From Tigriopus japonicus (Eukaryota > Arthropoda > Copepoda > Harpacticoida > Harpacticidae): a stretch of 64,000 nucleotides of DNA. Made by a program: the position numbers and the translations under genes. The DNA lies in contig JAAGOF010000251.1 in NCBI GenBank assembly GCA_010645155.1, positions 1,445,710 through 1,509,709 of the forward strand, read 5' to 3'. Below the pieces are notes generated by a model that had not been told where the DNA came from, searched no databases, and was given only the letters and a program-made list of their open reading frames with translations. Positions 25,135 to 35,179 of the stretch are shown here, piece by piece; the first letter of the stretch is position 1, and every line of letters begins with the position of its first letter.

Positions 25135-25390
25135 AAGGCAAATCATTGGATGAAGGACAAGGTCAGAGATAGAGAGTTCATTTTCCAACAGGATCCAGCA
25201 CCGGCACACATGGCCAAGAAGACACTAGAAACTCTCAAGAGACATTCTGAGGCTGCCGGAGTGCCCTTTGGGATGGCCAGGCTTGGCCCTTCAACTCGCC
25301 AGATTTCGATTTCTGGATTACTTCTTTTAGGGGAATTTGGAGAGGGAAGTCTACAAAGTCAGCCATACCACCGTTGACAACCGGAAAATA
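25135..25390 (+). pseudogene. Tc1/mariner transposase C-terminal fragment, copy 2
   Basis: Near-identical to 24080-24340 through EFIFQQDPAPAHMAKKTLE, then frameshifted by a one-base loss near 25271. It lies between two 30-bp repeat arrays. Confidence 0.72.
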
Positions 25391-25396
25391 AACTAT

Positions 25397-25512
25397 GCGT
25401 CAGATATTTGACGCACAAAAATTCGTCCGTCAGATGGCTGACGCACAAAAATTCGTCCGTCAGATGGCTGACGCACAAAAATTCGTCCGTCAGATGGCTG
25501 ACGCACAAAAAA
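25397..25512. repeat. 30-bp palindrome-cored tandem array, second block
   Basis: About four units of the same 30-bp repeat as 24931-25112, closest to the variant with ACAAAAATTCGTCCG. Confidence 0.92.
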
Positions 25513-25515
25513 CAA

Positions 25516-27330
25516 AAATGACATTTCTTGACTGACCAATAAATTGCCAAAGATTCCTGTTCCACCATTGCATATCTCGGCTCGCAATCTTTCAGATATC
25601 TTGAGCCGCACTGGATCAACTTCGGAACTTTGTCCTTGATCTGAATCAATCCAAATCCCAGGCCAGTTCGCGATGCATCAGTCAAGAGAATGGTAGACAA
25701 CAATGGATCGAACATATCCAAGACTGGAGGAGAAACAAGAGCCTTTTTTGTTTCATTAAAGACTTTAGAATGTTCCGGCAGCCATTGATATTGATTTTTA
25801 GTTTTGAGAAGATCTCAGAACGGTGAAGTCAATGAAGCCAAATTGGGCAAAAACTTTCCCAATTGGTTGACTAACCCCAAAAATGATCGAAGATCAGTCA
25901 TTGTTGTGGGGATGGGAAATTTTTGAATGGCCTCCACCTTAGCAAGGTCCATTTCAATATTTCCATGGGAAATGCGATAGCCAACAAAGTCGATCGAATT
26001 TGCTCCCAAAATACTCTTTTTGGAATTGACGGTTAATCCGAAAGAATAACATCGCTCAAGAATATCGCTAACGCGAGGAACTAACTCGGGTAAAGTAGTC
26101 GCACCGCAAGCAATATCGTTCACAACTTTTTGGATATACAATCCGGACATCGCAACATCTCCACGATAGGAATACAAGTCTCCAGTCGACACAAACCCCA
26201 TGGGCGCTCTCAGGAATTTAAATTTCCCATACGACGTAATGAAAGTAGTGAGCAACTGAGATTCCTCAGCTAATGGCATCTGCCAATAGCCTTTAACCAA
26301 ATCTATTTTGGCGAAAAATCTTTGATCAGAATGAAATCCGGAGACAGCTTCAGAAGGCGGTTCAATGGAGTGAATACTCCTCTTCACTTGCGTATTTAAT
26401 CGAGTAAATTCAACGCAAATGCGAACATCACCATCGGCTTTGGGTACGACTACAATGGGATGGCACCATTCTGTCACTTCATCTCCAACAGGAGCAATAA
26501 CCTCCTGTTTGACCATACTTGCGAGCGAATTCTCGACTTTTTTATCATAAGCAAAAGGAATTTGACGAGCCACGTGAATAGCAAACGGTTTTGCGTCATC
26601 CTTAAGATGAATAATCATTGGATCTCCCACTACTGGGCTTCTCATAGGACGGAGAGTATCAGATTCGAAAACTTGAGAATAGATTTTCCTCAATTTCGCA
26701 TCCACAATCGCGAAGACTTCAAGGGTAACGTCGTTGGGTAATTGGGAAATCCAAATTTCGCGCTCTTTCCACAGTAAGTTGTGGTCAGAATGAACGTTTT
26801 GTTTTGCCAACAACGCGGAAGCCACCATATGCTTGGGCAGGAACCACTGTACGTCAGGACGAATTTCAAAAATACACACTGGGTCCGATCATTGTTCTAA
26901 AATGTGAGGTTTTTGAAGCAAAGGTATTGTTCCGTTGAATTTTTATTGTACTAATCGGACCTAGTGTGTATTTTGAAAGTAATCCTGGCTTGAGCCATCC
27001 TTGGCTTGGGGTACGGGAAATTGTCCCCAATAATGGTTAAAGCTTTACAGGCCGTTAAACTTAAAAACGCATCCTGTAAATCTTGGCAAACGACAATGGG
27101 AATCCCATAGACCGTGAACCTGAAGATGTGCTACGAACATGCCGAGTTGTCTCACAGGTTTCCCGTCAATCCCCATAATTTGATCGGAAGAACTCTTGGA
27201 AAGGACGACCATTTTGTCCAATCCAGACTTTTGGAAAACGACTGAACCCATGAAACATATGTCAGCACCGGTATCAGCGCAAAAAGTCACCTTCACCGGT
27301 TTTCCCTCATACTTTGAAAGTAAAAACGTT
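25516..27330 (-). pseudogene. Ty3/gypsy polyprotein relic, minus strand
   Basis: Read from right to left: a retropepsin-like block with CADTGADICF (near 27270), then a reverse transcriptase open frame at 26879-25815 with FAKIDLVKGYWQ and RSFLGLVNQLGKFLPNL. An RNase H start follows, with LLTDASRTGLGFGL and EPRYAMVEQESLA (25721-25530). The second catalytic block reads VVNDI where YVDD is expected, so the enzyme is inactive even apart from frameshifts. A 94-bp hairpin element (26875-26968) separates protease from RT. Integrase is missing and the RNase H end runs into the 30-bp repeat array. Confidence 0.82.
26875..26968. mobile_element. 94-bp hairpin MITE, Tc1/mariner type
   Basis: Termini CACACTGGGTCCGAT and ATCGGACCTAGTGTG are inverse with one mismatch and are flanked by TA on both sides. 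It sits inside the gypsy relic between protease and RT. Too small to encode anything. Confidence 0.75.
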
Positions 27331-28067
27331 AATCTCCACCTGATTTGAGACCTCGGAAGAAGCCGTCAACGAAGCAACACGCAATTTTAAGGACCCAACA
27401 CGGGGACGAGAAGGAGAAAGCGATTTTGATTCGTAAGTATTTGTGGCGAGCGTATGCTAATGGCGTGGCAAAATGCGAGATTCCAACGCATCTAATGTTG
27501 CCTTCTTAGCTCTTGTGGTTAAGCCTTTATAGCCGCTCCGTGAAGCTTTCAAAGTCAAAACTTCCTCACGACCATTCATATTGGAACGTCATAATAGATG
27601 TGAAACTCAAGATATACTCAACAATATCCGTATTCAAACGATGAGGGATCAACCAAATAATATATGTATGGGTATTCTTGAATCGTTCAACTTGTATATA
27701 ACGGGAAGAATCCACTCCATCCACGAAATCCTTGATCCTCAAATCAGGAAATGTAGTTGCGAGCCAAATCGAACCATGTGAAAAGGACGTATCCGGGCCA
27801 ATCGACGGAATATGCCGATGCAAATCGGGTTCCACCTCCACTGGATGATATGGTCTACCGACCGCGCCCCGGAATGATGTTCACCGAATGATAAAATAAT
27901 CGAATATATATTTCTGGATAAGAGAATGGAGTGGTCTGGATCGGACCAAGAACAGGAATAGAATGCTCGAGTAATGGGGAGAAGAATTGAAAGAGAGTAA
28001 AGGGATATCGGAAATAAATATCGGGCGGCACAAAACCTCTTATTTGATATCACACCAGAGGCTAGCT
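27331..28067 (-). other. Possible upstream (gag-side) remnant of the gypsy relic
   Basis: Continues beyond the protease block on the minus strand with broken open stretches (27841-27566, 28053-27739). I cannot recognise a gag or zinc-knuckle motif, so assignment rests on position only. Confidence 0.3.
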
Positions 28068-28075
28068 ATAATTAC

Positions 28076-28357
28076 TAGTGATGTGAAATCTGGGCTTGTG
28101 CAAGTTTTTTCACCGGAGGTTAAGTCGCCTAAGTGAGATTTTGTGCTTTGCTAACCAACTCAAGCAAACACAAATTTGAGGCAAATTTGCAACCCTGATC
28201 CAAAGTTACAAAAGTCAGGGGCGCGTTTCTGTGCTTCTTAATGAAAAACCGGTTTATGAAGATAGGTAGGCAGAAGGGAATACCATTTCACTGAAGGTAA
28301 ATTGGCGACCCCGGTGTACGATGTCACGAAAAAAAGCTTGCCCAAGTCACATCACTA
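28076..28357. mobile_element. hAT MITE family B, copy 2
   Basis: 282 bp, termini TAGTGATGTGA and TCACATCACTA (perfect inverse). Flanked by the exact 8-bp duplication ATAATTAC at 28068-28075 and 28358-28365. Confidence 0.94.
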
Positions 28358-28410
28358 ATAATTACTGGATTTGAAGTACGCCGAAGTCTATTCGAAAGTC
28401 GCCACAAAAA

Positions 28411-29187
28411 TTGTCGCCAGATGAGGCTAAAAAGGCATTTATCGCCAATCCCAACATGAAAATGTCCAAGTTGGCCAAGAAGAAGAAAGTGTGCAAGAAG
28501 ACCGTGTCTAATACTGTCAAAGCTGCTGGTGGAAAGTCCTTGAGACTCTTGGAGCGCCCACTTTTAGCTCAACATCAGCAGGAAGTCCGTCTAGAGCGTT
28601 GTCAAAGGCTTCTCCGAGATTTGAAAAGTCACGGTGATCGGATCATTTTTTTCTCTGACGAAAAGACTTTCACAGTTGATCCAGTCATCAATAAACAAAA
28701 TGATCGTGTCATTTGCTTTGATAAGACCCCCAGAGGCCAGGGCAGCATCACCAAGGCAAACCATCCTGCGTCAGTGATGATGCTGGGTGTCGTGGCCTCC
28801 ACAGGGGAAAAAATGCCACCAATTTGGTTTCAAACAGGCTACAGATTGACGGCCATTGACTACTTGGATATCTTGAAGACCAAGGTCCTCCCATAGATCC
28901 TCAAGAGCACGAAGAAGTCTGGCAAGTCCTCCTACATCTTTCAACAAGATGGTGCACCTGCGCACACTGCCAAAATTGTCCAGGAATGGCAAGCCAACAG
29001 CATGGCATTCTGGCCAAAGACTTTCTGGCCACCACAGAGTCCGGATCTGAACCCTCTGGACTATAGTATCTGGTGGCACATTGAAAGTAAAGCATGCAAG
29101 ACCCGCCACAGTAATATTCAAGCTCTGAAGGACTCCGTCAACAAGGAGTGGAGGAGGATGTGCAAGGACTACGTTAGCAACACGTGA
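28411..29187 (+). pseudogene. Mariner/maT-like transposase with one stop codon
   Basis: The frame is open except for TAG at 28894-28896. It carries an N-terminal helix-turn-helix region, IIFFSDEKTFTVD (first Asp), IFQQDGAPAHTAK (second Asp) and SPDLNPLDYSIWW (third acidic residue, Asp). I count 36 residues between the second and third catalytic Asp, close to the DD37D spacing of the maT group. About 250 residues remain; the first HTH helices and the start codon are not clear. I did not find terminal inverted repeats, and the left side abuts the MITE at 28076-28357. Confidence 0.82.
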
Positions 29188-29239
29188 ACTTCTGAACACG
29201 TTCAGAAGGCGTCTGGAGGCTGTTATTGATGCCAATGGG

Positions 29240-29742
29240 GCTCAAGTTAAAAAATATCTTTAATTCACATGTATTTGTTTCAACCAAAAATAAATATTAC
29301 CCATGTTCAACTTCATCAAGATCATTAAAGAGCTCATAATGTTAAATTTAAAAAAGGTCTCAGGACTTTTTACACGCCCGGTAATTCCGATCCGACCGCA
29401 ATTTCTTCCATGGGCCCAACGTGACCATTTCCACATTTTTTTAAATTGCAAAGGTGTCAGAATCTTATTTCTGCTGAGACTTTTGTGTTGGCTCTGATTC
29501 ATTTTTACATTCGGTGTTCCAAATTAGATCCAAGTTTTGTTGTTATAGGGTGTTTATTGCTTTGTAGCGTAATTAAAAAATCTTGATGAAACATCACAGA
29601 ATTTGTTGTTCCATCACTCTGAAATAAGTATGAAATATCTGTAGCTGCCACTCCGGTTTTAGGCAAACACTTGATGTCATCAGATCGAGGGCTAATTGAC
29701 GGTTCCTGCTTTAGAATGGAAATCAAGTCCAACTCGCCTAAT
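29240..29742. other. Spacer before the gypsy element
   Basis: No gene seen; short open frames have no motifs. The last four bases (CTTT, 29743-29746) are the target duplication of the LTR element that follows. Confidence 0.4.
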
Positions 29743-29746
29743 CTTT

Positions 29747-29805
29747 TGTAGTCACCCTGATCGTATCTGATTCAGATCGGTAGTTGAAATATACTCGACG
29801 CTACA
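29747..29805 (+). repeat. 5' LTR, 59 bp
   Basis: Starts TGTAGTCACC and ends GACGCTACA, with TGTAG/CTACA inverted ends. Identical to 39344-39402. Confidence 0.9.
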
Positions 29806-29825
29806 TTGGTGACCCCAGACGTTCA
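29806..29825 (+). promoter_or_regulatory. Primer-binding site
   Basis: TTGGTGACCCCAGACGTTC directly follows the 5' LTR. TGG at the start fits pairing with a tRNA CCA end; which tRNA primes cannot be decided here. Confidence 0.6.
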
Positions 29826-29916
29826 CTTCTGTTCCGATTAATCGCTGGTGCCTTGCCCGTTAATCGTCGTGTATCTCAAGTTCAAGGTCATTTCCGCTTG
29901 AGAAAATCCATCCATA

Positions 29917-30734
29917 ATGGAAGCAGAGTTGGGAGCTATCAAGACTGAGGATGCCATTAGGTCCATCATGGCCGTCTCGGTAAAAGTTCCTAAGTTCAAC
30001 AAACATTATCCTGAAAGTTGGTTTCGCTCCGCGGAGAGTCAGTTTCGCCTAGCCAACATTTCTAAAGAAAGTACTAAGTACCATCACATGATAGCGGTTT
30101 TGGAGATCGAAGAATTGGATCGTTTTAGTAATATCCTAGCCAGTTGTGACCAATCAGCTGAGGAGTCTAACGGTCAGCCTTATACTACCTTCAAAAATCA
30201 TGTTCTTAAAGTTACCAAGAAAAGTTATATGGAACTTTTTGAAGACTGTCTAGCATACCAATTGGGTGATCGCTCCCCCACCGACGCTTTGAACGCCTTA
30301 CAAAAATTATGGCCGGATGGTGTTGCCGCTGCGGATGTCTCTCTTGCTTTTAGAGCGCTTTATATTCGGAAACTTCCCCCAAGTGTCGGCCCAGCAATAA
30401 CTTCTCTCGACCAATCAACTTCACTTCATCAGCTCGCTGTAATAGCTGCTAGGCATTTGGCGCTAGAGCGATCCAGGCAACCCCTTTCATTGGTTTCCCG
30501 AGCTGGCGTTTTGGAAGAATCTAGTTGTGACGCTTCCAATGGCGAAGTTGTCTCCGATCCTCAAATGGTACTTGCTGCTCACAAAACTAGTTACAAGCCA
30601 AAGAATAGAAGGCCTGTCAAGTATCCTGAAAATAAGCCTCAGTTTCCAGACAATCGTTTCAGTTTCATTCGTGGCAAGTTCATCTGTCATTTCCATTCAA
30701 AGTACGCTTCCCAGGCTGAATCATGCGTTAAAGG
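29917..30734 (+). CDS. Gag portion of the mag-like gypsy Gag-Pol
   Basis: Starts at ATG 29917, 112 bp after the 5' LTR. The N-terminal 200 residues resemble arthropod gypsy Gag, with KVPKFNKHYPESWFRSAESQF near the start. A Cys/His cluster, CHFHSKYASQAESC, ends this segment at the insertion point; it resembles the modified zinc knuckle of this lineage. A 784-bp TIR element is inserted here. Skipping it and one duplication copy keeps the frame into the protease-RT segment at 31526. Nothing indicates a separate gag stop codon, so Gag and Pol were probably one polyprotein. Confidence 0.85.
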
Positions 30735-31517
30735 GGTGTCCTATAACTTTAGAGCGAATCAAATGACCGACAATCAAAATAGAGCGGTTTTTTGATCGAC
30801 ATATGAAATTAGCGCGGAAATCAAAAGAGAGCCAATATGTTTGATCGAACATCAAATTACCACCGACATTAATCAACGCAATCAAACTTGGACATGCTTT
30901 ATCACACTTGTTTTGCAAGGCTTCATGCATTCGAAGTATTGGTCACAAAAATTGTATTCACACATAGCCATGGCTTGGACGACGCCATGTTCTTGACAAG
31001 CTCTCTTTGGAAATGATTCAATTTCTTACAGAAAAAATCAGTTTCAAGAAGTGAAGGTGGGGCATTCAGTAAATCAGCAGTCAGCAGTCAGGGAAGAATT
31101 ATTCCTGCAAAAGATATTTTCTTCAAGATGAACACAATGACTTACTCTACAACTATTGCTAGCTTTAAAGAGAAAAATCCAATTGAATATTTGTAAGAAG
31201 AACTCAAACACCAAAATGGTACATAAATGAGTGTGTGGACGATACAAAAGACAAATGATGGTAAGTAAATAAAAGGGTTAATATGACATTGAGAGGATAA
31301 AATCATATAAATAAATGGTGCTAGTAAAAGTTTATCGTTATCTTACACTCTAAGACATTAAAATATTTTTAGCATTTGCATCACTTTTACTCTAATATCA
31401 TTGTGGATCACTTGTACTGGCTCTCTTTTGATTTCTGCGCTCATTTGATACGCGATCAAAAAACCGCTCTATTTTGATTGTCGGTCATTTGATCCACTCT
31501 AATTTGATGTAGCACCC
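30735..31517. mobile_element. 784-bp TIR element in the gypsy gag
   Basis: Inverted ends extend over roughly 80-100 bp: GGGTGYYACAT-like tips, then ATCAAATGACCGACAATC and AAAATAGAGCGGTTTTTTG blocks in both arms. The duplication is GTTAAAG(G) at 30727-30734 and 31518-31525. Seven or eight bp can be called because a G is shared. No ORF. GG-starting long TIRs with 8-bp duplications fit MULE, Merlin or P superfamilies; I cannot choose between them. Confidence 0.85.
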
Positions 31518-31525
31518 GTTAAAGG

Positions 31526-34500
31526 ATGTCAATGGAACAAAACTTCGAGTGAAATTCGACGGGTATCGGACACAATTGGTCTTTTCTCGGTCAGCGCTTC
31601 TTCTGCCTCCAAGACATCATTAATACCAGCTTCGAGCATGAAACTTCCTCAGGATTTTTACGCCAACTCCAACGCCATTAAAATACAAGATGGTTCCTCG
31701 GATGTGGTGTGGCTAGCTGACCCTGGTGCACCTTGGTCTTTGATTCCGGCTACCCCTGACGACATTCGCATGTGCCCAAGGCCTATTGAAAACATGTTCC
31801 AGGCAGCCAATGGAACTCCTTGCAAGGTTTATGGGCGCAAAGTGGTCACCGTAGACCTCGCAATGGTCGGCCGGTTTGATCACACGTTTTTTGTGGCTGA
31901 TGTTACTAAAAATCTACTTGGTTTCGATTTCTATCATGCCAACGACATTTCGGTGGACTGCAAGCGTAAGCAGCTTGTCAATATGGCCACTGGCCATTCA
32001 GTAAAAGGATATGGATGCTCTTCCCTAACGGTCTCTCGAGTTCCCCCGTCCAAGCCTTTGATATGTTTGGCATCGATTCCGCAAGATTTTCAACTTCTCC
32101 TTAACAAGTATGATGATGTCCTCAAACCACGAGTGGATTTCAAATCGGCTGCTAAACACAATGTTCTTTGTGAGATTGTTCTAAAGGATGGTGCCGGTCC
32201 GGATAAGATATTTTCTAAACCCCGCCGCATTTTTGGTGCAAAAAAGCAAGCAGCCAAAGAGGCTGTCGATTTCCTCATCACTTCTGGATGTGCTCGTTGG
32301 TCTAACTCTCCATACTCCAGTGCGCTTCACGTGGTAACCAAACCTGATGGTTCATTTCGCCCCTGTGGTGACTTCAGAAAGCTCAATTTTTGGACCGTCA
32401 AGGACTCGTATCCTCTACCTCATTTGGATGACTTCTTGACTTTACTTCCTGGATGTTCCATCTTCTCGAAATTGGACTTGGTTAAAGCGTTCCATCAGAT
32501 TCCGATGCACCCAGATTCGATCAAATTCACCTCCATTGCTACACCATGGGGGCTCTTGGAATTTCTCGTCATGCCCTTTGGGCTGTGCAACGCTGCCCAG
32601 ATATTCCAACGCTTCGTTGCTGGAATTCTTTATGGTATTCAGGGCGTGTTTATCTACATCGACGACATCATTTGTTTCAGTGCAACTATGGTGGAACACC
32701 TCAAAATTGTAGAAGTTGTACTTCAGCGCCTCACTGAAAATGGTTTGACAATCAATGGCCAAAAGTGTGTTTTTGGTGCCACAGAACTTGATTGTTTAGG
32801 ACACAGAATATCCCAAACTGGAATAAGCGCAAAACCCACTGGTCTTGAATCTGTGCTTTCCTTTCCTGTGCCTTCCTCAGTGAAGGGACTTCAAGAGTTT
32901 TTGGGCTTGGCCAATTATTACTCACGTTTTGTGCCCCACTTTGCCGAGATAGCTCGTCCTCTCTATGATCTACTCAAGAAGGATAAAGATACGGATCACT
33001 CCTCCAAATCTCGTGCTCACCTTCGTTGTTGGTCAGAAATCGAACAAAACTCTTTTGATGCTTTGAAAGCGGCTGTGTCATCACCAAATGTTCTGGCATT
33101 TCCCTCGCCTGATCTTGAGACTCGTCTTGTTACTGACGCCAGTAAAGTGGCTGTTGGCTCGGTTTTAGAACAATATCATACAAATTCGGGATGGCGACCT
33201 ATTGCTTTCTATTCGAAGTGTCTTACTTCTTCAGAACGCCGCTATGATACTTTTGGGAGAGAGCTCCTTGCCATCAAGAGAGCCGTACGAAAATTCCGAC
33301 ACATATTGGATGGTCTTCCTGCTTCCCGTATACACGTTTTAACAGACCACAAACCCTTGGTGCATGCTTTCACTAAACCTGCAAGTAGCTTTGAGTCTGA
33401 TAGGACAATCCGAAGCCTCATTGAGATCTCGGAGGTTGTGACCGACATTCGATATGTGAAAGGAATCGACAACATTGTTGCTGATGCATTATCTAGAAAT
33501 CCCGTTTCTTTGGTATGTTCATCATCGCTCCTTAATGCTATCGCTACCGCTCAAACTAAAGATGCGGATTATAGCCCCGTGGCCAACATACCTCCTTATG
33601 CTCAAAAAGAGACGGCTTTGGATGGCACGGAACTTTTCGTTGATACTCGTTTTGGCCTAAACCGCCCCCTGGTTCCTTTCTCTGTACGAAAACAGGTTTT
33701 CCAACATATTCATGGATTTTCTCATCCTGGAGTGGAAGCTTCGATCAAGTTAGTGAAAGCATCTTTTTCATGGCCCAACCTCGCCACCGACGTTTCTAAT
33801 TGGGTTAAAGAATGTCGGGATTGCCAGATGTCCAAGATTCAACGTTATAACAAACCAGCCCTTTCTTCCTTCCCAAACTCAGATGATCGCTTTATGGATG
33901 TTCATGTGGATCTCGTCGGGCCTCTTCCCCAATCCGAAGGCAACACATACATCTTTACTATAATAGACCGCTTCACACGTTGGCCCGAAGCCATTCCAAT
34001 TCCCGATTCCACCGCTCAAACTTGCGCTAGAGCATTTTTCAACTCGTGGGTTGCTCGTTTTGGATGTCCATCCACCATCGTTAGTGATCGGGGCCGTCAG
34101 TTTGTTAGTGATCTTTGGAAGTCTTTGGGAACTCTTTTGGGTTCCAGTGTAAAATCCACTACTGCATATCATCCCGCCTCGAATGGATTAGTGGAGCGTT
34201 TTCACCGCCATTTGAAAAGCTCCCTAAAAGCCCGATTGGAAACTGATTCGAGATGGAGTGAGCATCTACCTGCTGTTCTCCTTGGAATTCGAGCTGCTGT
34301 TAAGGAGGACATAGGGTTTAGTCCGTCTGATATGCTTTATGGCAGGTCCATTCGTATACCTGGAGCATATTTTTCACCTGGATCTTGTCCCGATCGATCT
34401 GATGTCAATTTGCATGATTTCATTCTGGATCTAAGGAAAGCCATTAGTGAGCGCTCGTTTATCCCCACATCCTCTCATAAGAAAAGAATTCTCCAACCGA

Positions 34501-34631
34501 ACGATTTGTTACATGGTATGATGACTTGTACCCACGTTTGGGAGATGGTTTCTTCTGTAAAGAAGCCCTTGGATCGGCCTTACAAAGGCCCCTTCAAAGT
34601 CGTACACCGAGAGAATAGCTATTTCTTTTAA
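31526..34631 (+). CDS. Protease-RT-RNase H-integrase of the mag-like gypsy
   Basis: One open frame over 1000 codons, in frame with gag at 30734. Order: retropepsin-like block (WLADPGAPWSLIP near 31710, with DPG where DTG/DSG is usual); RT with FSKLDLVKAFHQIP and FIYIDDIICF (32650); RNase H with LVTDASKVAVGSVLEQ, HVLTDHKPLVHAF and VADALSRNP; integrase HHCC (HPGVEASIKL...CRDCQMSK) and DDE blocks (VDLVGPLP, IVSDRGRQFVSD, GLVERFHRHLKS). The C-terminus reaches a PYKGPFKVVHRENSYFF tail before hitting a stop created by the insertion at 34632. The last about 45 codons lie at 39127-39262. Apart from the insertions and the odd protease motif it looks nearly intact. Confidence 0.9.
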
Positions 34632-34644
34632 CCGGGTTACATTC

Positions 34645-34945
34645 TACCAGGGGCTGAGTAAGGGGAGAGGAGGAGAGAAAGTTGGTTGAGGGTAACTCGG
34701 AACCACTTAGTCAACCAGATTCTCTTCCGAGTGAGTTGTTGCCACCTCGGGAAGGTGGTGCAGGTGTCAGAGGTGGAGGTGTAGGAGCGGCCTGCTCCTC
34801 TTCCTCGCTCCACCGACGCCTCTGGCACTTGCCCACCTAAACTAGGTGGCAACAGCTTAAGAGGTAAGATATCTGGTTGACTTGGTGGTTTAGAGTTGCC
34901 CGAAATCAACTGTCTCTCCGAATCGACTCTTTCTCAGGCCCGAGT
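34645..34945. repeat. Imperfect foldback of about 300 bp
   Basis: The centre is GGAGCGGCCTGCTCC at 34784-34798. Matching arm blocks include GTTGCCACCT/AGGTGGCAAC, GTCAACCAGAT/ATCTGGTTGAC and CTACCAGGGGCTGAG against its diverged inverse. It is noticeably GC-richer than the surrounding sequence. Confidence 0.75.
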
Positions 34946-35009
34946 AGAAAGAGCCCAGGTAAAAGACGCAGTTTTCCGTTACAGAAAGTGAAACCCTTGC
35001 ACAGTGTTC

Positions 35010-35165
35010 AGAATGGTTCCCCAGGTTTGGCCATTTAAGTCATCAAAAGCCGTGACTACCCCATGTAACTTAATACCACAAACCACTAGAGCCAGGCAAG
35101 CCCGTGATTCGAACCAGGGATGTTGTGGGTAGATGGCCAATTCTCAACCCCTACGCTACGACTGT
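35010..35165 (-). mobile_element. tRNA-derived SINE head, minus strand
   Basis: On the minus strand an A-box-like TAGCGTAGGGGTTGAG (35158-35143) is followed at tRNA spacing by a B-box-like GGTTCGAATCACGGG (about 35115-35101). The flanks do not fold into a clean acceptor stem, so this is a SINE promoter region and not a tRNA gene. No poly-A or simple-repeat tail was identified. Confidence 0.6.
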
Positions 35166-35179
35166 TTACCTTATATTTA

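Noticed and set aside
24789..25209. Repeated peptide frames on both strands over the 30-bp arrays
   Set aside because: The 30-bp period keeps any stop-free frame open; no flanking coding sequence.
24931..25512. CRISPR-like array
   Set aside because: Units are contiguous 30-bp repeats without unique spacers, in a eukaryotic transposon context.
35010..35165. Functional tRNA gene
   Set aside because: A and B boxes are present but I cannot pair an acceptor stem or find a convincing anticodon arm; a SINE head fits better.
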